Assembly: GCA_947475525.1 (NCBI GenBank)
Contig: CANJMI010000010.1
Span: 1 to 64,000 of the forward strand
Source: Polyangiaceae bacterium
GTDB taxonomy: Bacteria; Myxococcota_A; Polyangia; Polyangiales; Polyangiaceae
DNA: 64,000 nt
Direction: 5' to 3'
A model generated the notes under the pieces. The model searched no databases. It saw only the letters and a program-made list of their open reading frames with translations, and had not been told where the DNA came from. This document shows positions 36,058 to 47,116 of the stretch, in pieces; the first letter of the stretch is position 1, and each line of letters opens with the position of its first letter. A program made the translations under genes and the position numbers.

Positions 36058-37236
36058 TCACTTGCCCACCGCTGCGACGATCTTCTGCGCGCCGTCGGCC
36101 ATGTTGTCGGCCGTCTGGATCGCAAGCCCGCTCTCCGCGAGGATGAGCTTGCCCTTCTCGACGTTGTTGCCTTCGAGGCGAACCACGAGCGGCACCTTGA
36201 GGCCGAGCTCCTTGGTGGCGGCGATGACACCTTCGGCGATGACATCGCACTGCATGATGCCGCCGAAAATGTTGATGAAGATGCCCTTCACGTGAGGGCT
36301 CGACAGGATCATCTGGAAGGCGTGTTTTACTTGCTCTTTGTTCGCGCTGCCGCCGACATCGAGGAAGTTCGCGGGGCTGCCGCCGAAGTGTTTGATGATG
36401 TCCATGGTGGCCATCGCGAGCCCGGCGCCGTTGACGAGGCAACCGATGTTGCCGTCGAGGGACACGTACGAAAGGCCTGTTTCTTTCGCCTCGAGCTCGA
36501 CGGGATCTTCTTCGTCCGTGTCGCGAAGGTCGGCCCACTCTTTGTGGCGGAACTCGGCGTTGTCGTCGGTCGTCATCTTGCCGTCGAGCGCGACCACGCC
36601 GCCGCTCTTGGTAACGATCAGCGGGTTTACCTCGATCATCGAGGCGTCCTCCGCGATGAACGCCGCGTAGAGGTTGGTCATCAGCTTCGTGAACGCGGCG
36701 AGGTTCGTTTTCTCGCGGATCCCGAGCTTGTACGCGATCTGGCGGACCTGGAACGGCGCGAGGCCGATCAGCGGGTCCACGAACGTCGTATTGATTTTCT
36801 CGGGGCTGTGCTCGGCCACCTCTTCGATGTCCATGCCGCCTTCGGTCGACGAGATGATCGCGACCTTGCGCGTCTCGCGGTCGACCAAGAGAGCTACGTA
36901 GAGCTCGCGGGCGATGTCGAGGCCCTGCTCGAGGTAGAGTCGGCGGACCTTCTGTCCCTCGGGGCCGGTTTGCTTGGTTACCAGCTGCATGCCGAAGATG
37001 GCGTTGCCGTGCGTCACCGCAGCGGCGAGGCCCTTCGCGACCTTGACGCCGCCGCCCTTACCGCGGCCGCCCGCGTGGATTTGGGCTTTGACGACGACGA
37101 TTTCGCTTCCGGTCTCGTCGATCAACGCCTTGGCAGTCGCCTCGATGTCCTTCGACTCGAAGACGACCTTGCCCTGCGGGATCGGTACGCCGTAGCGCGC
37201 GAAGATCTGTTTGGCTTGGTACTCGTGCAGCTTCAT
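36058..37236 (-). CDS. sucC: Succinyl-CoA ligase (ADP-forming) beta subunit
   Basis: The 392-residue protein starts [18 protein letters not shown] with AGGAGG-like Shine-Dalgarno (AGGAGG, 9 bp upstream). ATP-grasp features include [24 protein letters not shown] and [11 protein letters not shown]; the C-terminal domain has [18 protein letters not shown] and [10 protein letters not shown]. Together with SucD it makes succinate and ATP or GTP. The gene heads a run sucC, sucD, 233-codon gene, tssM and 316-codon gene. Confidence 0.97.
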   Translation of the reverse strand: MKLHEYQAKQIFARYGVPIPQGKVVFESKDIEATAKALIDETGSEIVVVKAQIHAGGRGKGGGVKVAKGLAAAVTHGNAIFGMQLVTKQTGPEGQKVRRLYLEQGLDIARELYVALLVDRETRKVAIISSTEGGMDIEEVAEHSPEKINTTFVDPLIGLAPFQVRQIAYKLGIREKTNLAAFTKLMTNLYAAFIAEDASMIEVNPLIVTKSGGVVALDGKMTTDDNAEFRHKEWADLRDTDEEDPVELEAKETGLSYVSLDGNIGCLVNGAGLAMATMDIIKHFGGSPANFLDVGGSANKEQVKHAFQMILSSPHVKGIFINIFGGIMQCDVIAEGVIAATKELGLKVPLVVRLEGNNVEKGKLILAESGLAIQTADNMADGAQKIVAAVGK

Positions 37237-37277
37237 GAGGGCTTGCCTCCTAGCACACCAGCCTTTACGCCGCGAGC

Positions 37278-38312
37278 ATGCCTCGCAGTCTCGGGTTCGT
37301 GTTGCTCGGTGCGTGCGCTTCCGCGGCGCCCGACCATCCGCCACGATCGAACCCTCCAAACGCTCGCACCGCGTCGAGCGTTTCGAGTGCGGCGTCGATT
37401 CTTTCGAGCGTTCCTGGGGTGGCTTCGGCTCCGGTCACCGCGAGCGTTTCGATCGAGCCGGCGCCTCAGCCCGAGGCGGTCGCGCCGTGTCCGCCCGAGA
37501 TGGAGTACGTCGATACCCTGCACTGCCCTCAGGCGCAGCAGACGTGCCTCGACTCGAGCTTGAATGGCTCCAATCACCTCGTGATCTGCCACAAATTCGC
37601 GCAGGCTCGCCGATGCAAGATGCCTGAACGTCGCCAGCGTTTTTGCATCGATCGCTACGAGTACCCGAGTGTTGCCGGGGCGCATCCTCCGGTGATGGTG
37701 AGCGCGTACGACGCCGCTGGATTGTGCGCCGAGCGCGGTAAAAGGTTGTGCTGGGAGAGCGAGTGGACGGCCGCCTGCGAAGGACCCAAAAAGTACCCTT
37801 TTCCTTACGGTTACACGCGCGACGCGACGCGCTGCAACATCGACAATCGGTTCGTGCACCCCGACCTCGACAAGGTTCACGCCGCGGAGGATGAGGTGCG
37901 CGGACCCGAGCTCTTGCGGCTCGACCAGAGCGTTCCAAGTGGCGCGCAGTCCGGGTGCGAGAGTGGCTTCGGTGTGCGTGACATGACCGGCAACTTCGAC
38001 GAATGGGTGCGCACGGAGACGGTGCGCGGCGAGGGGCAATGGGCCGGATTGAAAGGTGGAGCGTGGGGATTCGTACGCAACGCCTGCCGTCCGATCACGA
38101 CGAAGCACGTCCCCCATTGGTCGTACTATTTCATCTCGTTTCGATGCTGCAGCGATCCGCCTGCGCTCTCGCTCGACGAGCCCTCGGCGGGCGTACCCCT
38201 CTGGTCGCCGCCGCTGATCCCGCTGCCCAGGCACCCTGCCGGCAAACCGCTTCTGCGCGGGTGGACGCCGCCTCCTGGCTCCGTGCGCCCGAACGCGCCT
38301 TCGCTTCGCTAG
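37278..38312 (+). CDS. FGE-sulfatase (SUMF1-like) lipoprotein
   Basis: The ATG at 37278 gives a short lipoprotein leader (LGFVLLGAC). After a Ser/Ala linker, the C-terminal domain is of the formylglycine-generating/SUMF1 type: [57 protein letters not shown] and a closing FRCC. Several cysteines may form disulfides. Many such proteins in Myxococcota are not sulfatase activators but structural or lectin-like. It converges with murA (4-bp overlap). Confidence 0.82.
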   Translation: MPRSLGFVLLGACASAAPDHPPRSNPPNARTASSVSSAASILSSVPGVASAPVTASVSIEPAPQPEAVAPCPPEMEYVDTLHCPQAQQTCLDSSLNGSNHLVICHKFAQARRCKMPERRQRFCIDRYEYPSVAGAHPPVMVSAYDAAGLCAERGKRLCWESEWTAACEGPKKYPFPYGYTRDATRCNIDNRFVHPDLDKVHAAEDEVRGPELLRLDQSVPSGAQSGCESGFGVRDMTGNFDEWVRTETVRGEGQWAGLKGGAWGFVRNACRPITTKHVPHWSYYFISFRCCSDPPALSLDEPSAGVPLWSPPLIPLPRHPAGKPLLRGWTPPPGSVRPNAPSLR

Positions 38313-39568
38313 CCTTCGACGTGCTGCACGCGAGCGACGTCCGCGCCGAGGGCTCCGAGCTTCGCTTCCATGCGCTCGTACCCGCGGTCGAGGTGGTAGA
38401 CGCGCCGCACGAGGGTTTCGCCTTCGGCGACGAGGCCGGCGATGACCAGCGATGCGCTCGCGCGTAAATCGGTCGCCATCACCTCCGTGCCGTCGAGTCT
38501 TTTCGCGTGGCGCACGAACGCAGTGTGCCCTTGCACCTCGATGTCGGCGCCCATGCGGTTGAGCTCCGGTACGTGCATGAAGCGATTCTCGAACACGGTC
38601 TCGCTGATGCGCGAGGTGCCTTCGGCGAGGCACATCAACACCATGAACTGCGCCTGCATGTCGGTCGGAAATCCTGGGTGCGGCGAGGTCGTCACGTCAA
38701 CCGAACGCAGCGGCTTGGTGCGGACCACGCGCACGCCCTGACCGTCGGGCTCGAGGATTACCCCTGCGCCACGCATCTTCGAGATCAGCGCCTCGAGGTC
38801 TTCGACCGGGACGTTTTCCACGAGCACGTCGCCGCCCGCGGCGGCTGCTGCCACGAGGTAGGTGCCCGCCTCGATGCGGTCGGGGATGATCGCGTGGTCG
38901 AACGGTGCGAGCTCGTCCTGGCCTTCGATTTCGATCACCGACGTCCCAGCACCTTGGACTTTCGCGCCCATTTTATTGAGAACGCGAGCAAGCTCGATCA
39001 CCTCTGGCTCCCGCGCGCTGTTGACCAGGGTCGTGCGACCTTTCGCGAGAGCGGCCGCCATCATCAGGTTCTCGGTGCCCGTCACGGTCGGCATGTCGAA
39101 GACGATTTCGGCACCACGCAACCGCGGCGCCTCGGCGAGCACGTAGCCATGATCCGTGCGAATGGTCGCACCGAGGGCCTCGAGACCCTTCAGATGTTGG
39201 TCGACCGGGCGCGAGCCAATTTGGCAGCCGCCCGGCAGCGAGACCTTCGCTTTGCCGAACCGAGCCACCAGTGGGCCGAGCACGAGCACGCTCGCTCTCA
39301 TCTGCTTGACGAGGTCGTAGGGCGCCTCAGGGGTGACGTGGCGTGCCGTCACGCGCACGACCGGCGGCGCGCAATCGACGATACAACCCATCGTCGCGAG
39401 CAGCTGGCCGGTGGTCCCGATGTCGCGCAGATCGGGCACATTCCTTAGCAGGCTCTCGCCTTCGGAGAGCAAGGTCGCGCACAGGATCGGCAGCGCCGCG
39501 TTCTTCGAGCCACTGATGCGGACGCGACCCGAGAGAGGTTTGCCCCCGCGAATGCGGATTCCGTCCAT
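38309..39568 (-). CDS. murA: UDP-N-acetylglucosamine 1-carboxyvinyltransferase MurA
   Basis: The 419-residue protein starts [27 protein letters not shown]. Signature parts include [15 protein letters not shown] with the active-site Cys, and the repeated inverse alpha/beta domains. It catalyses the first committed step of peptidoglycan synthesis, adding enolpyruvate to UDP-GlcNAc, and is the fosfomycin target. The longer frame to 39628 lacks the family pattern; the ATG at 39568 is the natural start. Confidence 0.96.
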   Translation of the reverse strand: MDGIRIRGGKPLSGRVRISGSKNAALPILCATLLSEGESLLRNVPDLRDIGTTGQLLATMGCIVDCAPPVVRVTARHVTPEAPYDLVKQMRASVLVLGPLVARFGKAKVSLPGGCQIGSRPVDQHLKGLEALGATIRTDHGYVLAEAPRLRGAEIVFDMPTVTGTENLMMAAALAKGRTTLVNSAREPEVIELARVLNKMGAKVQGAGTSVIEIEGQDELAPFDHAIIPDRIEAGTYLVAAAAAGGDVLVENVPVEDLEALISKMRGAGVILEPDGQGVRVVRTKPLRSVDVTTSPHPGFPTDMQAQFMVLMCLAEGTSRISETVFENRFMHVPELNRMGADIEVQGHTAFVRHAKRLDGTEVMATDLRASASLVIAGLVAEGETLVRRVYHLDRGYERMEAKLGALGADVARVQHVEG

Positions 39569-39630
39569 GCGAACGCCCTTACCATCTCTTGCTTGGCGAG
39601 TGGAGACGCTTCGCATAACGTGCCGCACCT

Positions 39631-41529
<1,899 letters not shown>

Positions 41530-41530
41530 C

Positions 41531-42043
41531 TTAGAACGAACCTAGGCGCCGGATGGCGGCGCACGCCATCGGTGCGTCCGAATAGGGTGCGGCGAGGCGT
41601 GGGTCTCGCGCATCCGGCACGAGCTCGAGCAGCGGTTGCAGCGCGAACGCACGTTCCACGAGGCGGGGATGGGGCACGAGGACGTGTTGCTCATCGCTCG
41701 TCTCGGTCGAGCACCACAAGAGATCGATGTCGATGCTCCTTGGCCCCCAGCGCACGGCGTCTGGTCGCACGCGCCCAAGGCTCCGTTCGATCACAAGCGC
41801 CGCGTCCATCAAGACGGCGAGCGGCAGGTCGGTCGCGACCCCCACGGCGGCGTTGAGGTAGTCACCTTGTGTTGGCCCACCTGCGGGCGGCGTCTCGTAC
41901 ACACTCGAGCGTCCAAGGGGCACCACGCCATCCAGCAATTCAATGGCTTTTGCGGCCATTTGCAGGTTCGCCTCACGGCGTCCGAGGTTGGAGCCGAGGC
42001 CGAAGACGACGACCCGGCCGGTTATTCGACGAGTGGAGTGCAT
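41531..42043 (-). CDS. folK: 2-amino-4-hydroxy-6-hydroxymethyldihydropteridine pyrophosphokinase FolK
   Basis: The 170-residue protein has VVFGLGSNLGRREANLQ, SSVYETPPAGGPTQGDYLNAAV, RWGPRSIDIDLLWCST and VPHPRLVERAFALQPL, the FolK hallmarks including the two acidic metal ligands. It transfers pyrophosphate from ATP to the pterin in folate synthesis. It converges with the outer-membrane gene at 41529 and diverges from the peptidase gene at 42077. Confidence 0.95.
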   Translation of the reverse strand: MHSTRRITGRVVVFGLGSNLGRREANLQMAAKAIELLDGVVPLGRSSVYETPPAGGPTQGDYLNAAVGVATDLPLAVLMDAALVIERSLGRVRPDAVRWGPRSIDIDLLWCSTETSDEQHVLVPHPRLVERAFALQPLLELVPDARDPRLAAPYSDAPMACAAIRRLGSF

Positions 42044-42076
42044 GCGTGCTAAGCACGTCCGGCTCAAGGAACCCGC

Positions 42077-43021
42077 GTGCGTCTGAAGAAGACAATAGCC
42101 ACCCTGGCGGTGGCGTCTATTGCCGCGTTGGTGGCGACGCAGTGGTTGAGCTGCGCTCCGCGCCGGCCGATAGACGAGCTTGCGCGCCTCGTTAAGCAAC
42201 TGCCCTCGGTCGGTTCGGCCGTGGCGCCGTCGCTGCCGAGCCCGTCGTCGGCGCCCTCGTCGGCTGAGCCTCCTGCGATGGCCGTCGCGCCCATCGTCGA
42301 GGTTCCCCCTGCGCTCGCCGTGGTGTCATCGCTTGCCCCGGCCGAGTCGCCGGCGCCGCTCGGGCCGACCGTGGCTGCGGTGCTCGACACGACCTCATGT
42401 TCAACCGACGTCGTGAAGAAACTCTCGGAGCAAATCATCGCCGAAGAAGCGTGCTTGCGGCCGAACGCCTTCCAAAAGCTCCCCGATACTCTGATGTCCG
42501 CGGCGATCGATGATGTCGTCTTCCCGTTCCTCGCGCCGCCCGCCTATGAAGCCCTCCTCGCCGCGCTCGGAGACTCCCGCCGTGAGCGCCTCACCATCAA
42601 CTCGATGCTGCGAACGATCGCGCAGCAATACCTGCTTTTTCATTGGTACAAACGCGGTCGCTGCCACATCAAGCTCGCCGCCGCGCCTGGGCGCAGCAAC
42701 CACCAGAGCGGCCTCGCACTCGACATCGCGCAACCGAACCGCTGGAAAGTAAAACTCGTGCGCCACGGGTTTCGCTGGATGGGCGCAAAAGACAAGTGGC
42801 ACTTCGACTTCGTCGGGCGCGACGCGAAAGAAAAAGCCCAGGCCAAGCGCATCTCGGATGCCCACGCGGGCCTCGATGTGCGGGCATTCCAGCGGCTATG
42901 GAACAAGAACCACCCCGACGAGTCGCTCGGGGAGTCCGGGGTCTTCGACGAGCGAACGGAACAAGCGTTGCGGCGGGCCCCCTCGGCGGGGTTCGCGTCG
43001 CAGACGACCTGCGGGAAGTGA
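42077..43021 (+). CDS. VanY/M15-like D,D-carboxypeptidase with N-terminal anchor
   Basis: Start is a GTG at 42077 with AAGGA upstream. The leader (ATLAVASIAALVATQWLSC) is a signal or lipoprotein anchor, followed by a Pro/Ser/Ala linker. The C-terminal half is an M15B-type metallopeptidase: GRCHIKLAAAPGRSNHQSGLALDI (His and Asp ligands) and WHFDF (last His). A peptidoglycan-binding-1-like segment ends the protein (VRAFQRLWNKNHPDESLGESGVFDERTEQAL). It probably trims peptidoglycan in the periplasm. Confidence 0.85.
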   Translation: MRLKKTIATLAVASIAALVATQWLSCAPRRPIDELARLVKQLPSVGSAVAPSLPSPSSAPSSAEPPAMAVAPIVEVPPALAVVSSLAPAESPAPLGPTVAAVLDTTSCSTDVVKKLSEQIIAEEACLRPNAFQKLPDTLMSAAIDDVVFPFLAPPAYEALLAALGDSRRERLTINSMLRTIAQQYLLFHWYKRGRCHIKLAAAPGRSNHQSGLALDIAQPNRWKVKLVRHGFRWMGAKDKWHFDFVGRDAKEKAQAKRISDAHAGLDVRAFQRLWNKNHPDESLGESGVFDERTEQALRRAPSAGFASQTTCGK

Positions 43022-43068
43022 TTCGCCGCCTTTTGCCCGGGCCGATGATCGGCTAGGAGCAATGCGCG

Positions 43069-44472
43069 ATGAAGACCTACGACGTGATCGTGATCGGTGG
43101 CGGCCCCGGCGGCTACCCGTGTGCCATTCGACTTGGACAGCTCGGCCTCAAGGTCGTGGTCGTCGAGAAGGACAAGCCAGGCGGCGTGTGCTTGAACTGG
43201 GGCTGCATTCCGTCGAAGGCTCTGATCCAAGCGGCCAACACCTTCGAGCGCACGAAGGACGCGGGGGCGATGGGCGTGAAGGTGTCGGGCGTCGCGCTCG
43301 ATCCGCACGCGATGCAGGATTGGAAAGATGGCATCGTCACGCGGCTCAACACCGGCGTACTTGGCCTGTTGAAAGGCAACGGCGCCGATTACCTCGCGGG
43401 CACGGCGATCCTGACCACCAAGGACACCGTCGTCGTGACGACGAAGACCGGCGAGACCGAAACGTTGAAGGCGACCAAAGGCATCGTCATCGCGACCGGC
43501 GCGTCGACGATCGAGATCCCGACCTTCAAGTTCGATGGCAAGCAGATCATCGGTGCGAAGGAAGGCGTCAGCCTGCGTGAGATCCCGAAGCGCCTGCTCG
43601 TGATCGGCGGGGGCGTCATCGGCCTCGAGCTCGGCACGGTCTACCAGAAGCTTGGCGCGGAGCTCTTCGTGGCCGAGGCGCAGCCAAATTTGCTCGGTAC
43701 CCACGATCCCGATTGCGTGAAGCTGGTTGAGCGAAAGCTCGTCAAGCACGGCGCGAAGATCTTCAAAAATACGGTCGCGAAGGGCTACGAGAAAAACGCG
43801 GACGGCTCGCTCAAGGTGACACTCGAGCAAGCGGGCAAGCCCGTGACCATCGAGGTCGATGTGGTCCTCGTCGCGGTCGGCATGCGTCCGAACAGCGCGA
43901 ACCTCGGCCTCGAAGCGCTCGGCGTGACGATCGAGCGCGGCAGCATCCCGACCGACCTGCAGGGACGCACCAATATCCCGGGGATTTACGCCATCGGTGA
44001 CGTCAGCGGCATGCCATTTCTCGCGCACAAAGCGAGCAAGGAGGGCGAGGTCGTCGCCGAGGTGCTCGCGGGGCATCCTGCCGCGAAGGACTGGGTTGGG
44101 ATGCCGGCCTCGACGTTCACCGACCCCGAGATCTCGAGCGTCGGCATCAGTGAAGATGAAGCCAAAGCGAAGGGCCAGAAGGTCATCGTCGGCAAGTTCC
44201 CTTTTGCGGCGCTCGCCAAGGCGATGGTGATGCACGAAACCGACGGCTTCGTGAAAGTGATCGCCGACGCGGAGACAAGGCAGCTCCTCGGCGTGCACAT
44301 CGTCGGGCCCGAAGCGAGTGCGCTCATCAGCGAAGGTGCGCTCGCGCTCGAAATGGCCGCGTTCGTCGAGGACATCATGCTGACAGTGCATCCGCATCCG
44401 ACGCTCGGAGAGGCGTTCATGGAAGCTGCGGCGAGCTCGATAGGTCAGGCTATTCACATTCAGAATCGCTGA
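43069..44472 (+). CDS. lpdA: Dihydrolipoyl dehydrogenase
   Basis: The 467-residue flavoprotein starts KTYDVIVIGGGPGGYPCAIRL (FAD site), followed by the redox disulfide GGVCLNWGCIPSKAL. A second dinucleotide fold (LLVIGGGVIGLELGTVYQKLGAEL) and the catalytic HPHPTLGEAF motif complete it. It re-oxidises lipoyl groups of pyruvate, 2-oxoglutarate or glycine-cleavage complexes, making NADH. The gene overlaps the next minus-strand gene by 13 bp at its end. Confidence 0.97.
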   Translation: MKTYDVIVIGGGPGGYPCAIRLGQLGLKVVVVEKDKPGGVCLNWGCIPSKALIQAANTFERTKDAGAMGVKVSGVALDPHAMQDWKDGIVTRLNTGVLGLLKGNGADYLAGTAILTTKDTVVVTTKTGETETLKATKGIVIATGASTIEIPTFKFDGKQIIGAKEGVSLREIPKRLLVIGGGVIGLELGTVYQKLGAELFVAEAQPNLLGTHDPDCVKLVERKLVKHGAKIFKNTVAKGYEKNADGSLKVTLEQAGKPVTIEVDVVLVAVGMRPNSANLGLEALGVTIERGSIPTDLQGRTNIPGIYAIGDVSGMPFLAHKASKEGEVVAEVLAGHPAAKDWVGMPASTFTDPEISSVGISEDEAKAKGQKVIVGKFPFAALAKAMVMHETDGFVKVIADAETRQLLGVHIVGPEASALISEGALALEMAAFVEDIMLTVHPHPTLGEAFMEAAASSIGQAIHIQNR

Positions 44473-45431
44473 TTTGTCGCCCGCTTCGCGCGCTCGAAGC
44501 AATCACTCGGGATCCCCTCTTCCTGGCGGCGCGCTTCCGTTAGGGCCACGAAGCGGCGCGTCACCGGATCGTGGTAGCCGCTGACGACTGGCAAGGAGGC
44601 ATCGTGCCTGCGGTAATGCTGCACGATGCGGCTCATCGTCAGCTCGCGTACGTATTTGCCGACGAGGGAGGCGAGGCCGACGAGCACGTGGCTCGCATCC
44701 GCGTCGACCACGAACGAAAGCTCGCCGAGCCCAGGAAAATGGTACGCGCTGCGCTGCCGCGATTCTTCCAGCGTCGTGTGGAGTCGCCCGGCGAGCGGGC
44801 CGAACGCCTTGCCGTATTGCCGGTAGCCGCCGACTTTTCCGCAAACCGCGTTGACGTCGCTGCCGCCGAGGTCGCGGAGCGCTAGGACGAGGCGCTCCAT
44901 CGCGTGAAGATCGACCTGAAAGCGGCTTTTTCCGTCGCGGGCCGCTTCCGCGAGACGCTGATTGCAGACGACGATCGATCGGACGGCCACGATGTCGATC
45001 CCTCGCTCGGCCAGCTCATCGAGGTCGCGCGTGACGATAGGGAGGAGCGTGTCCGCGCGCGACGAGAAGCCTTCGCCCTCGGTGTTCCAGCATTGCCCAA
45101 TCACATGCGAGGGGCACGGGCGCTGGAGCTCCTCACGCGGGTCGAGGCACACGGAATCCAGCAATTCATCTGGTGTTTTGCCTCGCTCATGACGCCCGGC
45201 TCCCCGTGCTACGAGCGCGCGCGCCCACGCTTCCGCGAGCGAGTGATCGCCGAACGCGACGAGTCCTTTGGAGTCCCCGAGTCGGCCGCCACGCTCGCTC
45301 TTGCGGTCGTGACTCGCGAGCGACGCGCTGTTCGAGGCAAGCTTGGCGAGGACGGCGGTGACGACCATTGGCCCAAGGCGCGGTCCGAGGCCGTTCTCGT
45401 CCGCGCCGATGTGAAACGTTGTGTTCGACAC
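44460..45431 (-). CDS. RNase HII/H2-like protein with altered GRG motif
   Basis: From the GTG at 45431 the protein has 323 residues. FHIGADENGLGPRLGPMVVTAV matches the start of archaeal and eukaryotic RNase H2 (DExGRGPxxGPMV), with Arg of the GRG motif replaced by Leu. A later DADASHVLVGLASLVGKYVRELTM fits the second catalytic Asp and the ASIxAKxxRD helix. Between them is a large insertion. RNase HII removes ribonucleotides from DNA; loss of the Arg, which recognises the RNA-DNA junction, suggests different specificity. It converges with lpdA. Confidence 0.68.
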   Translation of the reverse strand: MSNTTFHIGADENGLGPRLGPMVVTAVLAKLASNSASLASHDRKSERGGRLGDSKGLVAFGDHSLAEAWARALVARGAGRHERGKTPDELLDSVCLDPREELQRPCPSHVIGQCWNTEGEGFSSRADTLLPIVTRDLDELAERGIDIVAVRSIVVCNQRLAEAARDGKSRFQVDLHAMERLVLALRDLGGSDVNAVCGKVGGYRQYGKAFGPLAGRLHTTLEESRQRSAYHFPGLGELSFVVDADASHVLVGLASLVGKYVRELTMSRIVQHYRRHDASLPVVSGYHDPVTRRFVALTEARRQEEGIPSDCFERAKRATNQRF

Positions 45432-45506
45432 GAGGTCAAGGCTTGCACATTCTTCGCGGCGGGCGGATAGTCTCGCCCCTCGCGGCGGAACCTTCGTCAC
45501 GAGCTT

Positions 45507-45580
45507 CGGGGAATAGCACAGCCTGGTAGTGCGCCAGCTTTGGGAGCTGGATGTCGTCGGTTCGAATCCGGCTTCCCCGA
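45507..45580 (+). tRNA. tRNA-Pro (UGG)
   Basis: A complete cloverleaf: acceptor CGGGGAA/TTCCCCG, anticodon stem CCAGC/GCTGG with loop TTTGGGA (anticodon TGG), T arm GTCGG-TTCGAAT-CCGGC and discriminator A. CCA is not encoded. Confidence 0.95.
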
Positions 45581-45952
45581 CAAAAAGAGCGAGTGCGACC
45601 GCCTGTCGCGCCGCGACATCCCAAGGCGACTCGCCTGCATCGCGCGGAGGTGAGCGCGGCGCCGCTCTGCCCTCGAAGAGCTTCCGCAAACAGACTGCGG
45701 AAGGCGCGCTCGCGCAGGTGCGCTGTCAGTCTAGTGGCGAAAAGGCTCGTGAGGAAAACCGTGTTCGTCGAGGCTACTGCCTACGTTAATTATTGACGGA
45801 TGCCGCATAACCAAGCGAGGCTTGCGGCCGTTCATTCGGGGCTCATTCTCGATTCAGTCTGCGCCAAAGTCGATGAATCCAGCGTGCGTGACGCGGGACG
45901 CCCTCCCTCCTGTTTGGCTTTTTTTCTGCTCATTTTAAAAGAGGTAAGTGTC
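45581..45952. other. Intergenic region after tRNA-Pro
   Basis: No supported gene. An 8-bp perfect hairpin (CTTCCGCA at 45681-45688 and TGCGGAAG at 45696-45703) lacks a T-run. The last ~45 bp before the next ATG are AT-rich compared with the rest of the window (runs of T and AAAA near 45920-45940), consistent with a promoter for the lipoprotein gene. Confidence 0.5.
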
Positions 45953-46849
45953 ATGAATAAAGTGTGTATTTTCGCTGCATGTGTTGGGATTCTCGGCGTG
46001 ATGGGGTGTTCCAAGTCAGAGAGCGCCTCCACCCAAACCGGGAGCGCTGCCCGGGCGACCGTAGCCCCAGTGGTCACTGCGGCGCGGGTGCCGGCGACTG
46101 CCGCGGCAAAGAATGCCAATGACAGCGCGGATGCTCCCAGCGGGGCCCAGCCTGGCTCGGGGGCGACCCCGAACGATGGCCTCCCGGAGGACTTGCCCTC
46201 GGGTACGTCGAAGGTCCCCTCAGTCAACGAGTGGGAGAACGTGGCGAAGGAAGTCACGGTTAAAAACTCTACGGAGCGCGGTTGCCAGACGAGGATGCTT
46301 CGCGAGTGGCTGCGCGTCTCTTGCCGCCCCAAGGGCGCACTTCAGGCGACGAGCGTCGCCACGGTGGAGAGCGACGGGCAACAGGCCTTCGCGGGGATGT
46401 TTGGTGACCGCGCGAGCATCGTTGTGCAGGTCGTGCGCAACAAGCGGTACACCGCTCGCTTGACGTGGAACGATAACCGAACGGGCACGCTGGTCGTCGA
46501 TTGGCCGAATGGCGCTCCCCGGCCGACGCCGTTCAGCATCGACTTCGCATCGACGGATGCGCCCACGGGCGACAGCGGCAGCGCACGCGCCAGCGGCAGC
46601 GGCTCTGCCTGCAGTGACTACATTCAATGCGTGTGCGACCTGAGTCGCGCGATGGAGAGCGCCACGGACAAGTCGGCTATCAAGGCCGCCGACTGCGACC
46701 AAGCAAAGCAGGCCTATAGCGCGCTCGGAGCGATGCCCGGCGGAAACGATAGCTGCCGCACCGTGCTCGACTCCTACAAGACGAGCATGCGACAATCCGC
46801 GCCGCTCTACGCGATGCAGGGGATCATCGTACCGAGTAGTTGCAAATAA
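45953..46849 (+). CDS. Lipoprotein of unknown function, AT-rich start region
   Basis: The ATG at 45953 follows GAGG by seven bases and begins MNKVCIFAACVGILGVMGC, a lipobox. The mature part has an Ala/Ser-rich linker, a central domain with two Cys (CQTRMLREWLRVSCRPKG) and a C-terminal helical part with four more Cys. The leader and upstream DNA use AT-rich codons unlike the body. The family is not recognised. Confidence 0.72.
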   Translation: MNKVCIFAACVGILGVMGCSKSESASTQTGSAARATVAPVVTAARVPATAAAKNANDSADAPSGAQPGSGATPNDGLPEDLPSGTSKVPSVNEWENVAKEVTVKNSTERGCQTRMLREWLRVSCRPKGALQATSVATVESDGQQAFAGMFGDRASIVVQVVRNKRYTARLTWNDNRTGTLVVDWPNGAPRPTPFSIDFASTDAPTGDSGSARASGSGSACSDYIQCVCDLSRAMESATDKSAIKAADCDQAKQAYSALGAMPGGNDSCRTVLDSYKTSMRQSAPLYAMQGIIVPSSCK

Positions 46850-46957
46850 CGTTGGCAGTTGCGGGGGCGCTTCGGCGCCATCCTCGCGTGCGCGAGCGGC
46901 GCACTTGCCCAAGAGACGCCGATAAGACCCCCTGAAACCAACCCCCAGAAACTATCG

Positions 46958-47032
46958 GCGCCCCCGGCACGGATCGAACGTGCGACCTTCGGTTTAGGAA
47001 ACCGCTGCTCTATCCACTGAGCTACGAGGGCG
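46958..47032 (-). tRNA. tRNA-Arg (CCU)
   Basis: The minus-strand gene folds with acceptor CGCCCTC/GGGGGCG, D arm AGCTCAGTGGATAGAGC, anticodon loop TTCCTAA (anticodon CCT) and T arm GCACG-TTCGATC-CGTGC. The first anticodon-stem pair is G-A, a mismatch. Discriminator C; CCA not encoded. Confidence 0.93.
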
Positions 47033-47116
47033 GACCCCTGCGCGAGTAGCCGCCGATCGCGCGGGAGTCTACCCTGGAATCAATCCCATCGGGTTTTGGT
47101 GTAGTGTCCGCGGGTC

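Noticed and set aside
45681-45703. Perfect 8-bp hairpin as a terminator after tRNA-Pro
   Set aside because: No T-run on either strand; about 100 bp downstream of the tRNA.
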